Assembly: GCA_002221725.1 (NCBI GenBank)
Contig: NJFT01000056.1
Coordinates: forward strand, 1-64,000
Source: Scedosporium boydii
Taxonomy: Eukaryota; Ascomycota; Sordariomycetes; Microascales; Microascaceae
Direction of reading: 5' to 3'
DNA: 64,000 bases
In this document: positions 1 through 11,922 of the stretch, piece after piece
Layout of the letters: every line of letters begins with the position of its first letter
How positions within the stretch are numbered: the first letter of the stretch is position 1
Notes under the pieces: generated by a model
What the model saw: the letters and a program-made list of their open reading frames with translations, nothing else
Databases searched by the model: none
What the model was told of the DNA's origin: nothing
Made by a program: the position numbers and the translations under genes

Positions 1-37
1 GAGGAGGAGGAGGAGGAGGAGGAGGAGGAGGAGGAGG
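1..37. repeat. (GAG)n microsatellite, probably coding poly-Glu
   Basis: Twelve GAG triplets run from the first base of the window and are followed by GCG GAG GAT. The frame is open and runs straight into the conserved segment of the CorA-like gene, so the repeat probably encodes a poly-glutamate stretch in that protein. It continues beyond the window edge, so its full length is unknown. Confidence 0.85.
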
Positions 38-1257
38 CGGAGGATGGCGGACTCCCCCTTCCAGCTGACTCGATGATTCGAGATTGCCACGTCTTCGACG
101 AACAACACTTCGTAATTGAACAGCGAATTTCTATTTATATGAAAGAAGCTAAGAATGGAGAAACATCCACCTGTAAGTCTCCTGCCCCCGCTGCTTTTCG
201 CCCTTCTCTCTCTCGCGTTCGTCCCTTGGTTCTACATCATTATTCCTGTAACACACTTTCACTTCCATAGCCTCTCTTTCCTTTCCTCTCCGTATTCGAC
301 GAACTCGCTTCATTTTAATACTACGAAGTGGATAGCTTGACAATCAAATAGTGCTTGCCTGGCTCGACTCCGGTGCGGATATCCCCGACGACAATATCCC
401 CATACTGGGCGAGCGATTTCTCCTTTCGACAAGTTCCCATCAACCCTTGGTCGGACTTCTGAGCCACCATTTATGTTACTCCACCGCGCCACGACACAAA
501 GGCCTCGGCGTTATTTATGCCTAGGCGGAAACAGAGCGCCTCCCAGCTTCACTTCGACTATGGTCGCTCACTACATGCAGATTTGATGGCTTGTGACCCC
601 TTTTACGCTCTTGTTGAGCTCTTCCGCTTCGCTGCCACCTCACAATTGGACTTTCTCAATATCATTGATCGCAAACTCGACGAGTGGGCATCTCTACCCC
701 AGGAGGATTACTTCCGAAGCCTCTCTAGCCTCAAATATACAAAGAATCTCCTGTACCAACACATCCAGAGAGCGGAGTCTATCCTGGACAGTATCAGGAC
801 CATACTCGCACACCCAGGGTGGCGGGGGTAGGGAGGCAGGTACTGTGGCTCAGCTGGCAGTGAAGGTCGGTCTCGTCACCGTAGAGATGTCCTCGCCAGC
901 AGTGTCGAACAAGATTTCCAGTATTTACTCTCCCGATCTAAAGCTCTCCATGACCGCACCTCGACGGCCATTTCCGAACTTATGTCATCGATCTCCATCT
1001 CTGAGTCCCAGAGAGCGACAGAACAAGCGCTCCGCTTTGGCAAGCTTACGCATCTCGCCTTTGGCCTCATGTTCCTCTTGATACTGCTTTCTTTGGCATG
1101 AGCTATGTCCGAGATTGATCGCTGGAAGCTCGCCAGTTATTGGCGGACTCTGTTCGTCCCCCTTGCTGGTATCATTGTTGCGTGTGGTATGCTGCTGGAT
1201 GTACGGAAGGTGGGAGGGAGAGCACATTTTGGTTGGTCTTGTCTGTTTAGTCGCTGA
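1..1257 (+). pseudogene. CorA-like Mg2+ transporter family protein, 5' truncated, probably a pseudogene
   Basis: The translated fragments resemble the C-terminal half of the fungal CorA-like family (divergent relatives of Mg2+/Zn2+ channels with two C-terminal membrane helices). In order: CHVFDEQHFVIEQRISIY (frame 1, from 73); an intron about 173-351; AWLDSGADIPDDN and HKGLGVIYA (frame 3, to about 521); then FDYGRSL, FYALVELFRFAATSQLDFLN (frame 1, from about 517); an in-frame 57-bp intron at 828-884; EQDFQYLLSRSKALHDR; and FGKLTHLAF before the first helix. A stop TGA lies at 1099. The motif FFGMS, expected in place of GMN, is found only in another frame (about 1066-1104). A second hydrophobic helix resumes in frame 1 until the TGA at 1255. 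Three shifts of frame without plausible introns argue for decay. Sequencing error or a short isoform starting at 517 are alternatives. The N-terminal half lies outside the window. Confidence 0.5.
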
Positions 1258-1684
1258 ATTTCTTCATTGGATGAAGTATACCAGTTTTCGTGGTGGTGTA
1301 GTAGTCAATTCGAGTCAACTTACTTCGTACTTCGTAGTCTGTTCTAACATGGATCGGATCGTTGGGATTTTTGGAGGTGCTCTGGCATCCTGGTTGAGAG
1401 GTAACATTGGACTTTCTCTGTCTGTTCTAAACTTTACGACGGCTAAACAGTGGGGAAATTTGGGGGCTGCAGGCGGTGCCTGATGATTAAGTCCGCTGAC
1501 CTCATCCATCAACAAGTCTGTTGCTTTCGTTCCATCAATCACTCTTTGAAATTGCGCTAGGCTTCTAAAATCCCAAGCTCCTCCTGACCTGGCTCGGCTT
1601 CTTCGCTCAATCGCTTCCACAATCCACGCTGTGCCTGCCCAACCCTCTCCTACTCCGGCTTTGCCCTGCTCCAATGGAGCGCCC
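1258..1684. other. Intergenic: CorA-like to VPS33
   Basis: No gene is seen. The stretch holds two overlapping copies of TACTTCGTA (1321-1336) and the presumed 5' UTR and promoter of VPS33, which is pyrimidine-rich just before the start codon. Confidence 0.6.
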
Positions 1685-4095
1685 ATGATGGCGCCCAGAG
1701 TCAGCTTCAATCCTGAGCAGATCCGGGAGAAAGCAAGACGAGATCTGCTCACTCTTCTTGAGGGTGTACGTGTGCCTCTCTCGATTCCCCTTGATCCGAT
1801 GTTCGTTGCTCATCTTTCCTTCCGATAACAGGTTCGTGGCAAGAAGAATGTCGTCTTCGATCGAAGCCTCGTCGGCCCGGTTGGCGTAATAGTTAAGGTT
1901 ACGACCCTCCAGGAGTATGGGGTCGATAAATTCTTCATCCTCGAGAATCAAAATGTCGATACGAGTCAGCGCAACGTCATCTTCATTACGAGAGGGGAAT
2001 GTGGCCGCCACGCTCAGACAATAGCAGGTTAGTTGATCTCTTTGATGGGCCGGTACTCAATCGCGTATGCCGGCACATGTACGGCCCTGGCTTGTAGGCC
2101 TGTAGTATAGTACATATGCGCAAGTTACACATGTCCTTCCAAACTGGCTCCAAAGTAGGCACCGTGGACTTTTTTATCTCTTACTCCACGACGCCAGTCG
2201 GTGAGCCAAAAATTAAAAACACACATACAGCGCGCTCCTATAGTATTTTTACTCATTTGCCTCCATGGAATTAATACTATCATGACGTGCTGACATATCC
2301 CCACCTCGGTAGACCAGATCCGTCGACTGCAACGCGAAAGCCAGACCGGCCATGATTTCCATATCTTCTGGGTCCCTCGACGTACGCTCGTATCCAACAG
2401 AGTCCTCGAAGAGGCGGGTGTATTAGGCGATGTGACCATATCTGAGCTCCCACTACACTTTTTCCCGCTGGAACGAGATGTCTTGTCCCTAGAGCTGTAC
2501 GACTCGTTCGAGGACCTGTATCTTAGCAAAGACGTAACCCCTACCTATCTTCTAGCACGTGCTCTCATGGAAATCCAGCAAAACCATGGTCTCTTCCCAA
2601 GAATCATTGGCAAAGGCGACAACGCGAAGCGTGTTGCGGATCTCCTAGGTCGTATGAGACAGGAGGTCATTGCCGAGGGCGGTGCTGGTGAGGGCACCAA
2701 GGATGGGCTTACACCTAGTACTACGATTGAGAGCGTCATTATCATCGACCGGGAGGTTGATTTTGTGACGCCGCTCTTGACCCAGCTTACATACGAGGGT
2801 CTCATTGACGAGGTCTTCGGCATCGAGAATAACCAGGCAAAAGTAGATACGACTGTTGTTGGAGCACCAGCTCAGTCGTCGTCAGTGAGCTCGCAAACAC
2901 GCAAGCGTCCTATCCAGCTCGATTCTTCCGACAAGCTGTACGACCAACTGCGTGACGCCAACTTTGCCATAGTTGGGACTTTGCTTAACAAGGTAGCCTT
3001 GAGACTACAAAGAATTCAAAAGGACTACGAAGCGAACCAGAGTACCAAGACCATAGCCGAGCTGAAGGAATTTGTGGGAAACCTCCCGGCATATCAGGCA
3101 GAGCAACAGAGCTTGAGGATTCACAGCGGCTTGGCCGAGGAGATCATCAAGCATACCAGATCCGACTTGTTTAAGGGACTGCTCAAGGTGCAGCAAAACC
3201 TCGCAGACGGCGCAGACCCATCGTCTCAGTTTGAAACTATTGAAGAGCTCATCGCCCGTGACACACCTTTGAAGGAGGTCCTGCGGCTTTTATGCATATA
3301 CTCCTGCATGTCGGCGGGAATCCCGCAGAAGGAGTTTGACCAGTTCAGACGTCTTATACTCGAGGGTTATGGATACCAGCATATCCTGACGTTACATAAA
3401 CTGGCGAAACTACAGCTTATCCTTCCAAAGTCATCGCCGTTGGCCGGAATGATTCCGATGGCAGGCGGTTCGGATGCGGCGGGGACCAAGACAAACTACA
3501 CGTATTTACGACAGCAGCTGAGACTCATCGTCGATGAGGTAAAGGAGGATGACCCGGACGATATAGCGTACGTATACAGCGGGTATGCGCCGCTGTCTAT
3601 TCGGCTTGTCCAGTGCGTATTACAGAAGCAGTATTTGTTCCAGGTTACGAAGGGTACCGGCAGTGCTCCTGGGGGCGGCGCAACATCTACAGGCGGGGCG
3701 CAGGGCTGGCTTGGGTTTGACGATGCCGTCAAGCACGTTCGGGGTCGCACATTTTATGAACTCCAGAAGGGTGAGGACAAGGCCGTAAAAGCTCGGGCTC
3801 TTCTTTCGGGAGGCGCTGAAAAGCAAACCGTCTTTGTTGTTTTTGTAGGGGGGATTACTTTTACCGAAATCGCGGCTCTTCGTTTTATTGCGAGGCAGGA
3901 GAAAGGTTTGTATCATTGCCCTACGTCTTGTTGGTCTTTTCAATTCACCTGCTAACATTTCGTCCCCGCGTGATAGATCGGAGGAATATTGTCATCTGCA
4001 CGACTTCATTGATTAGCGGGAATAGGATGATGGACGCGGCGATTGAAACGAATTCATATGCAAAGGAGTCCGGTCAGGCGCGTGGCTCTTCTTAG
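1685..4095 (+). CDS. VPS33: Vacuolar sorting protein Vps33 (Sec1/Munc18 family)
   Basis: Vps33 is the SM-family subunit of the HOPS and CORVET tethering complexes. It binds SNARE bundles and promotes fusion at endosomes and the vacuole. Four exons fit: 1685-1765, 1832-2027, 2313-3905 and 3977-4095, giving 662 aa, normal for the family. Conserved Vps33 segments are EYGVDKFFILEN (exon 2), TGHDFHIFWVPRRTLVSN (start of exon 3), VIIIDREVDFVTPLLTQLTY (about residue 234) and the C-terminal ICTTSLISGNRMMDA. The second intron is long (285 bp); exon phases close exactly across all four exons. The start could be either of two adjacent ATGs (1685 or 1688). The region around residues 400-460 has a Gly/Ser/Thr-rich loop near GGGATSTGGAQ. 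The assignment is firm; the splice site at 2312 is inferred from the conserved reading IADQIRRLQRES. Confidence 0.93.
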
Positions 4096-4298
4096 ATATA
4101 GGGTCTTGTTTATTTGACTTAAAATCTGTCAAACGTTAAGTGGTATCGCGTTGTTGTGACGAGTGATGCCTCCCATCACCATGCCCTCTGCAGATATACT
4201 TAATGTCGAAGTACGCGGGGAACACCTAATTCGAAATCTGTTACTCGAACCTAGTGACTTTGAAGACTGGGCGATCCTAAGGATATTCGTCCGATTTC

Positions 4299-4322
4299 GA
4301 TGCCGATGCCGATGCCGATGCT
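4299..4322. repeat. GATGCC hexanucleotide tandem repeat
   Basis: About four uninterrupted copies of GATGCC/CGATGC lie in non-coding DNA between VPS33 and LSD1. No role is evident. Confidence 0.8.
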
Positions 4323-4686
4323 GGCACGGATACTACGGTATATAGTTTGAATGAAAGCGGGGAAGCTCCTGGGCAAGGCCCCCTTCGGAGACGGGCATTG
4401 CAGGCTTGCACATATTGCAATAAGGTCGTTGGAGGCATGGGCTGGATGGATTCTATGAGGTCATTAGAAGCTCTGGATGGATTTGGGGGTATCAACATCG
4501 AGCTTGGTCAAGGAGGAATGTGACTGCAGGGGACGATCTCAAGAATGATTGAGGCTAAGAATGGCTGCCCTCGGAGTATTGTACCAGAGGCCGAGTTCCT
4601 CGACTTAATTGTTCGGCTGGATTGTGAGAAACTGATGCAGGGCCCAAGTATCAGCAGTGCTTTCCCATTGCGTCTAGGTGTAAGAA

Positions 4687-4694
4687 TCACGTGA
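4687..4694. promoter_or_regulatory. TCACGTGA E-box palindrome upstream of LSD1
   Basis: This perfect 8-bp palindrome contains the CACGTG core bound by basic helix-loop-helix factors such as Cbf1 or Pho4 types. It lies about 670 bp before the LSD1 start codon. A regulatory role is inferred from the motif only. Confidence 0.35.
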
Positions 4695-5363
4695 GAAGTC
4701 TCAGTCTCGCTCCACCCATTTCGGGAAATCGACCGATCAGGTGGAGTCGAGGAACATGAACAAGAGTTTGAAGAATTGATGTCTTGACGGACTGAGAGTT
4801 CCAATGCGAATTGCAAATTACAGAGTTCAGCTTTGAGCTTGTAACCAATGTTCGGACGTGCTGTGCACCAGAACTTCTCCTCTTGACATTAATTTAGAGA
4901 TCACTGAATCCGCACACCCCTGTTCTCTTCTCTCTCGCCCTCGTTCGGCGACACCATCGGCTTCCGTTTGACCAACAGATTTTAGGGGGACAGTGTAGAA
5001 TGGTTGTATTTCGGTAAGCTGCGTTTTGATCAATATCTTTCTTCGGCGAGTAGTTGTAGCGGAACAGAATTGAATTCCTCAATATGCAAGTCTTTCTTCT
5101 GCATCGGTGGCTGTCAATTAACCGTCAGATCTAATCGAATTAGAATCCGCTCATATTAGAAGTCCCTGGATCGATGAGACTACATCTCCACGGAGAGAGG
5201 CAGCGTCTTATGTCTATCTTATAATACGACCTGTTGTACTCCGCTCAACCATTGATACAGCCGTATCGAGCCTTGACGTGGGGTGTTCTTCGTTCTGAGT
5301 CCCAGGTCTGATATACAACCCAATCGCAAATAGAGATACGGCAAGGAGCCCGCCCCCCTGACA

Positions 5364-8300
5364 ATGGGGAGGTCGTCGAGGGTTAGGAGAAGCCAAGAAA
5401 GTCGCTCTGGGAAAGGGACGGCCGGCGTGAGAGCGTCACCTCGATCAAGAGCCGGGCGTAAAGTCCAGCCGAAAACCGCAGCTAAGAAACTGGCGGCGCA
5501 ATTGGCCGCTCCGTCGAGTCCGTCGTCCTCCGAGTCGCATACGGAAGTCGGACAGGAAATCGTGGTTTGGACCGAGGGTATGGATACTGGAACGGATTTT
5601 GATGAGAAGCGGGATGAAGGTGCTTCACTTGTAACCACTGAGTACGTCCCTTCCCGAATCCAACTCCGTCGACATACCATGCTAGATATGCGTAACCTGG
5701 TGGAGATGATACTGTGATGTTTCACGCTTCATGATTTCTGACAGTTCTGTAGACCGAGTGAGCCTCCCGCACCATCGGTCACTCATCCGCCCTCCATTAA
5801 GTTCGAGCCGAACAGAGAGATTGTCGAGTCTTCGCTTTCTACTCTATCCGATCACTCAGATTTGTCCTCTCTGCCGTCGGTAGTCTCTAGTAGAGCCACG
5901 ACGCCTGTTGACGTAGATGGGCCGACTCAACAAGATGCGGCCAGCGCTTCCATTGCTAAATCGCCCTCGCCCTCTCCCTCGGCCCCCATTCCTGCCGCAG
6001 TGGACGACCAGGAGCCCCAAGATCCTCAAATGTCAACTACTCCTCCTCAAATGTCAACTACTCTTCCCCCGATGATTGGATCCCCTCCTCCAACGACGGT
6101 ATCTCCCCCAACAACAGAAACTCATCCAACAGCGGAAGCCCCTCCCCCGGCGATAGAAACACCAACACTCTGTACTCCTGCTGTTGTCGAACCGGCGGCT
6201 AAGTCACCAACGCCTGCCCCACCTACTCTCCCGGTTCCTGCTGCGCCTGAACCCGCAGCTCCTAATATACCCACTTCTCCTCCGGATGACGATCTAGAGT
6301 CATCGACCTCCAAGCCAGGCACGCCAACACAACAACCCGCCTTTATACCTCCTCAACTCCCTGAAGCTCAAAGCATCGAGCGCCCTGTATTCAATGTGCG
6401 GCCCAAGTCATCGATACCGACGGACCTTAGTCCAGCTGAGTACGCAAGCCAGTGCATCGAGGGAGCAGAAAATTCGCGACTCAACCCTTTTATTCTTCAT
6501 CCGGGTGAATATGAGATCATGAAAAAACATTTATCCTACGTCCAAGTCACGACGTATCTGAACATAAGAAATGGCATCCTCAGGCTTTGGATCCGGAACC
6601 CTCGCGTCGCCGTCACTCGCGACGAGGCTGTGGGCTGCGCTGGTGCTCGATGGGCTAATGTTGCCAGCGTGTGCTATGACTGGCTTGTACGGAACGGTTA
6701 CATCAACTATGGATGTCTAGAATTCCCACCCATGGAAGCCAAAGAGAAAACGGTCCTGAAGGAGGCTCAAAAGACTGTCGTGGTGGTTGGAGCAGGCCTA
6801 GCAGGCCTCGGCTGTGCCAGACAACTCGAAGGTCTCTTCAACCAATACTCTGACCGACTAGCTGAACTCGGTGAAGTGCCCCCGAAGGTTGTCATTCTGG
6901 AAGGTAGGAGTCGCGTTGGCGGAAGGGTGTATTCTCGCCCACTCGGGACAAAATCGCCGGATATGTCGTCTCGTGTCGAAAGGTGCACTGCCGAGATGGG
7001 CGGCATGATCATTACCGGATTTATTGGCAATCCGTTAAACATCCTCGTCCGGGCTCAGCTTGGCCTTCCATACCATGTCCTTAACTCGCGCACCACAATC
7101 TTTGACTACGATGGCCGGCCTGTCGAGGACGAAAGAGACTTGCGTGCCGAGGGACTATACAACGATTGTCTCGACAGAGTGGTTGAATACAAGTATAAGT
7201 TGAAGCCACCCAAGATGGTCAAGGGAAACAGGGAGCTCATAATGGAAGCGCGAGATGCCTGCAACGATGGCCAGAAGACCATTTCGCAGAAGGAGTGCGA
7301 AGACCACCCTGGGATATCCCCTGAATCCCTCAGTCACATTATCGGGCCCGTTCCCCCGAAAACCACCGCAGCCGTAGCTGCACGATCCATAGGGTGGACG
7401 TTACGCGCCGGCGTGTCGGAATCTGATTCTATCGATCTAATCACGCCGACTTCCGCACCCGGCGCCACTTTGGGGAGCGTGGTCGACTCCTGCTTTTCCC
7501 AGTATAAGAGAATAGTTGACCTTACCGACCAAGACTTCCGCCTCCTGAACTGGCATGTTGCAAACCTCGAGTATAGTAATGCCACGAATATGCACAACCT
7601 TAGTCTCGGTGGTTGGGATATCGATGCCGGAAACGAGTGGGTGGGAAAGCACACAATGATTGTCGGTGGCTATCAAAGAGTGGCAAGGGGCCTTTTGCAT
7701 TGCCCGTCAAAGCTCGATATTCGAATGAAGTCTCCCGTCCAAGCCATCAACTACCATGCGAGCGAGCCATCTGGACCCGCTACGATAGTATGCGAGGATG
7801 GGTCGACGATTGAGGCAGACTATGTGGTCTCTACGATTCCATTGGGCGTATTGAAGCATGGTGATGTCGAATTTAACCCATCGCTTCCAGAATGGAAATT
7901 TGGGCCCATCAAGAGACTCGGATATGGTGTCCTAAACAAGGTCATCCTGATTTACAAGCAACCCTTCTGGGATCTCACTCGACACATTTTTGGGGCGTTG
8001 CGATGTCCGGAAAATCCTCAGAGTGTTGATCAGTCAGATTATCGATCCCAGCGCGGTCGATTTTTCCAGTTCCTTGATGTCAGTGCCACCGCTGGCCTTC
8101 CCTGCTTGGTCGCTCTCATGGCGGGCGATGCTGCCGTCGATACTGAAACGGCGTCGGATGATGAGCTCGTTATTGAGGCTACCAATGTTTTAAGGAACAT
8201 CTTTGGCAAAGATGTTCCGTTCCCTGTTGAGGTAACTGTTGCAAGATGGGCTAAAGATCGATTCTCCCGAGGAAGTTATTCTTCATCCGGTCCCGAAATG

Positions 8301-9014
8301 CTGCCGACTGATTATGATACCATGGCGAAGCCGGTTGGTAATCTTTATTTCGCGGGAGAACACACGATAGGAACCCACCCAGCAACCGTTCATGGCGCAT
8401 ACCTGTCTGGTTTGCGAGCAGCTGGTGAAGTCCTGCATTCTCTAATCGGAGACATCCAAGTTCCAACACCCCTTCTTATCCCCAAGGAATCCCAGGCGTT
8501 GAAGAGAAAAATGCTCGCCGAGCCGAAGGACCCACAAGAGATATACGAAGAGCAAATGTACCACCACATTATCAGCAAGATCGGAGAAAGACCCGCCCCG
8601 CCTGAAAAGATGTCCGCGAATGCCTACCGCCTCTACTGCTCCGCGAACCAGGATGCGGCCCGCACAAAGTGCCAGGCCGGCATTCGACCCGGTAAGCGCA
8701 AGGGAAAAGCTGGCCCCAACGAGGTGCGCCACATGCTGTCCAAGATGTGGAAACAGGCCACCCCCGAGGACAAGAAACCGTTCGAGGACATGGTCGCCGA
8801 GCGGAAGCAAGCGTACGCCCTAGAACTGGCGGAGTACGAGAGGCTTGCACCACAGTGGGATGAGAAGGCGGTTGTTGTCCGGGCCGAGTATGTAGAGGAA
8901 CACCCAATTGCTGACCCTGGACCTGTTGATGGAGAGGAGGATGGACGAGTTGGGAATCAGAGGAGGAAGAAGCAGGTTCGCTATGCAGAGGATAGTGACG
9001 ACGGGAGTGAGTAA
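5364..9014 (+). CDS. LSD1: LSD1-type lysine-specific histone demethylase with SWIRM, amine oxidase and HMG box
   Basis: This is a FAD-dependent nuclear demethylase for mono- and dimethyl-lysine on histone H3. Two exons (5364-5641 and 5753-9014; intron 111 bp) give 1179 aa. The intron acceptor is the GTAG ending at 5752, which keeps the frame; the nearer ACAG does not. Domains: a Pro/Ser/Thr-rich disordered N-terminus to about 310, including a duplicated PPQMSTT; SWIRM about 315-420; the FAD Rossmann motif VVVVGAGLAGLGCARQ near 434 followed by EGRSRVGGRVYSR; the flavin-contacting Lys in GVLNKVILIY near 822; the C-terminal FAD motif NLYFAGEHTIGTHPATVHGA near 960; and an HMG box about 1044-1130 (MSANAYRLYCSANQ, SKMWKQATPEDKKPFEDM). 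The long coiled-coil tower that binds CoREST in animal LSD1 is not visible; only a short insert follows near 590. The fused C-terminal HMG box is the usual fungal arrangement. The tail is acidic and lysine-rich. Confidence 0.95.
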
Positions 9015-9643
9015 AGGAGGAGGGATCTTGTAAAACCAGGACCTTCGTACTTTATAAGCTTATATACCCATGTTTCGTTTTTCATCGATCTCTTTCCGTG
9101 GATGGCGCTGGTCTTTGGCATGCAAGAGTGGGTGTAACGAGGCGTCCTGAGAACTTGGTGAGATGTATTAGAACCGCGGCTGTGCTTTACAGCTTGAAGT
9201 TTTAATAAACTTTGTTCGTAAAAAAAGAAGCTTTGGTGAAGGTATAGAAATTGGGCAATGGGGTGAGAACGAGGTATTTACGCATTCCAGCTTACGAGGG
9301 AGCACGGAAATGTTGTTTGTCGTGGATAACACCTCCATTCCATGGGTAAACAACAATGAATGAAGAGAAAAGGTGGGGAAATCAGCTCTTCTTTATACTT
9401 CGTCTTCCATTCCTTCTTCTAGATAACAAGAAAAATATATTCACTTGGGGCTTTAGTACACAGGTTGGATAGTTGGCGATAAGTTAACACCGCTTTCCGA
9501 GGAGATAGCAAGATATAAGAAACAAAAGGAAAAAAAGAAGCGTTCAGTCGGTGTGTTTTGCTTCCAGCTTCGAATTTTTGACCCTCTTCTCTCTCCTGGT
9601 GCAGATCCTTCACGCCATTTAAGGCCAGGGGAAAAAAACTTTT
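9015..9643. other. Convergent intergenic: LSD1 and ATP3 3' ends
   Basis: No gene is seen. This holds the 3' UTRs of two converging genes. The DNA is A/T-rich with A-runs, consistent with poly(A) signals on both strands. Confidence 0.6.
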
Positions 9644-10831
9644 TTACATGTCCTCGGAGGCGGTAGCACCAGTGATAATTTCCACCAACTCTCCGGTAAT
9701 GACGGCTTGACGGGTTCGGTTGAAGAGAATCTGGTACTTCTGGATCATCTCACCGGCGTTCTTGGAGGCGTTCTGTAGAGAGAAGGGAAAAGTCCGTTAG
9801 CTTCCGAACAACGGTAAAACGTCCAGGGAATGGGAAAAAACTCACGTCCATAGCATTTCGTCGGGCAGAGATCTCGCAAGCATGACCCTCAGCGAGAGCC
9901 CAGTAGAGAGAGTTGGCCAAGCTGTATTCCCTGAGGTGAGGGACGAGCTCCTCCTCAACCTCGAAAGCAGAGAAGTTGGCTGTGCCACAAGGTTAGACAG
10001 AATACAAAGAAAGCTAGCTAGACCGGTTAACAACTTACGGGACTGGGTGATGGCATCAACGGAAAATGCCTCAATAGAGGTGGGCTCGTAGCTCGTAGCG
10101 TTGATGAACTTGTTGTAGAGAATCTTGACCTCGGAGTACTCGTTGGGAAGGAGAAGAATCTGATCGACAATAGCCTGAGCATCGGCAAAGGTGGGGATGT
10201 CCTTGCCGATACCAGCAATGCTGAACTGGATGTCCTTGGCGTTGGTCCTGCTGAGCTGCGACTTGCACTTCTCACCGACGATGACGAGGTCGTAGCTGTT
10301 GGGGTTCTCGGCGAACATGCGGCGGACGGTTCGGCTGATACCGGAGTGAATACCACCGCAGAGACCCTTGTCGGAGGAGCAGACGATGAGGAGAGTCTTC
10401 TTGTCTCCGGGGATGGCGGCGGTCTCGGCAGAGGTGTAGACCTCGTTGGAGGTGCTGCCGTACTTGCGAGAATCGTCCATGGCTCGCTGAGCGCGGTTGA
10501 GCTTGGTGGAGGCGACAATCTTCATCGTGTTGGTGATCTTCTCGATGTTTCGGATGGACTTGAGGCGGTCCTCGATCTCTCGAAGCGTGGCATAGGTAGC
10601 GGCTGTGCTTGGCACACCGGCGACGACCCTACACCCAACAATTCCGTCATCAGTAAATCAATCACCTCAAGTAGGCCCATTGCATCGCCATAAATCGGTT
10701 GTATCCTATTCGCGTCGTGGTGTGGCCCGTCGTGGCTCTGATTCGCGCCGCTCGGCCTGGAGGAGAATTTGGACTCACCTAGGAGCCGAAGCCGCAGCCC
10801 GGATAGCCGGCCTCGCTGCCCTCGAAAGCAT
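9644..10831 (-). CDS. ATP3: Mitochondrial F1F0-ATP synthase subunit gamma
   Basis: The gamma subunit is the rotating central stalk of mitochondrial F1 and couples proton flow to ATP synthesis. Four exons on the minus strand (10831-10779, 10628-10039, 9979-9846, 9772-9644) give 301 aa, close to the usual length. Exon 1 encodes the start of an Arg/Ala-rich mitochondrial presequence ([18 protein letters not shown]). The mature part begins [20 protein letters not shown], the classic N-terminal helix that lies inside the alpha3beta3 ring. [12 protein letters not shown] and the C-terminal helix [19 protein letters not shown] are also family signatures. Exon phases close exactly. The gene is divergent from TOP1 across a 1.1-kb promoter and convergent with LSD1. 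Confidence 0.95.
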
Positions 10832-11922
10832 CGTGAATAGGGGGGATGAAAGAGTGGAGTTGAAACCTCTGCCAGGAGCAGGTCAATTGATCGGCGAATC
10901 AATTGACTGGGAGGGGACGTTCAATTGGGGGTATGTGGCGGGTTGAGCTTTGGGATGGCTCTCTCTTGACGAGGTTATTTTCAAATCATCACCCTTCCTG
11001 CTAGATCCGAACGCAGTTGCGGACAGCCAAGCTTTTCGTCCACGTGAATTTTCACGTGCATCCCAAAACAGGAAAGAACAAAAGTGGACTCGGGAAAAAA
11101 TTGACCTCGATGACTAACGGGAGACGAAATTTTTGTCTGGGCTGACGGTTAATTTTCACGCTAACTTAGTCAGGCCGGGCCAGCCAACACATGCACAGAA
11201 CGCCGCTCAGCTTGGAACACGCGAAATTGACGGCCTGTCCCTTCCATTGGGCAGCCTCTGTACACTACTGTTTTCCTCTTGTCCCCGTACCGTTTTCTTT
11301 TGCAAATCCGCCTTGGTCCCGTTCAGAACAATTGGGTATTAGACGAGCATCTGACTCGATAACAAAGAGTGTGGTTCCCCAGGTCGAGCCTACCTCTTTT
11401 AACTCTTTCCGTTGAATAATGTGAGACACGTGACTTCGGGCGCTCCACAAATCCACTCTTGCGTTGTCCGGAGTTCATCCGTTACAAACACGCACCAGGG
11501 GCACAGACAGGCGCAAGAGGAAGCGACGAACCGAGCCGGTTGTAAACTTTAGGGGAGCGAGGCATGCTTGCTTTACCACCCGTCACGACTACTTCCAAAA
11601 CTTGCGTCTTCTAATACTTTCCTTCGCCCGCCCACTTTCCCCCCCTTCCTCCTCTCCTTCTTCCACCATTTTCCCCTCACGCTCCTTTCTCTTTCTACCA
11701 CTTTTCCGAGCACCTCCATGTAGGCCATTGACTCCGGCAGCTTACTCTATTTTTTTCTCTTTTTCTACTCGTCGAGTTTATCTCTCCTCCGCTAGCCTCG
11801 CAGAGCCCGTGGGCAACCCATCGCCACCCGATTCCTGCACGACTCGACGAGCCCGTTCTTGTGTCCAAAACACTCAAATCCTGATCGCGTCGCCGACCCA
11901 TCACGACCCGATCCGAGTCACA
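10832..11922. promoter_or_regulatory. Divergent promoter region between ATP3 and TOP1
   Basis: This 1.1-kb gap drives both genes. It contains two TCAATTGA palindromes at 10883-10890 and 10899-10906 within 75 bp of the ATP3 start, an E-box inverted repeat at 11041-11058, and a third CACGTG at 11427-11432. A long pyrimidine-rich tract at about 11630-11775 precedes TOP1 and is typical of strong fungal promoters. Short open frames in it show no domain. Confidence 0.65.
11041..11058. promoter_or_regulatory. Paired E-box inverted repeat (CACGTGAA-TT-TTCACGTG)
   Basis: Two CACGTG cores sit head to head, with 8-nt perfect arms around a 2-nt spacer. They lie about 210 bp from the ATP3 start and 865 bp from the TOP1 start. 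CACGTG is the known core for Cbf1/Pho4/USF-like bHLH factors. Paired binding is inferred. Confidence 0.5.

Larger units (their letters stand above)
4096..5363. other. Intergenic: VPS33 to LSD1
   Basis: No gene can be supported. The stretch contains a GATGCC hexanucleotide repeat near 4299-4322 and a TCACGTGA palindrome at 4687-4694, 670 bp before the LSD1 start. Short open frames here (for example 4163-4345) have no recognisable domain. A Cys-containing fragment ALQACTYCN near 4396-4422 is too short to call a zinc cluster. Confidence 0.55.
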
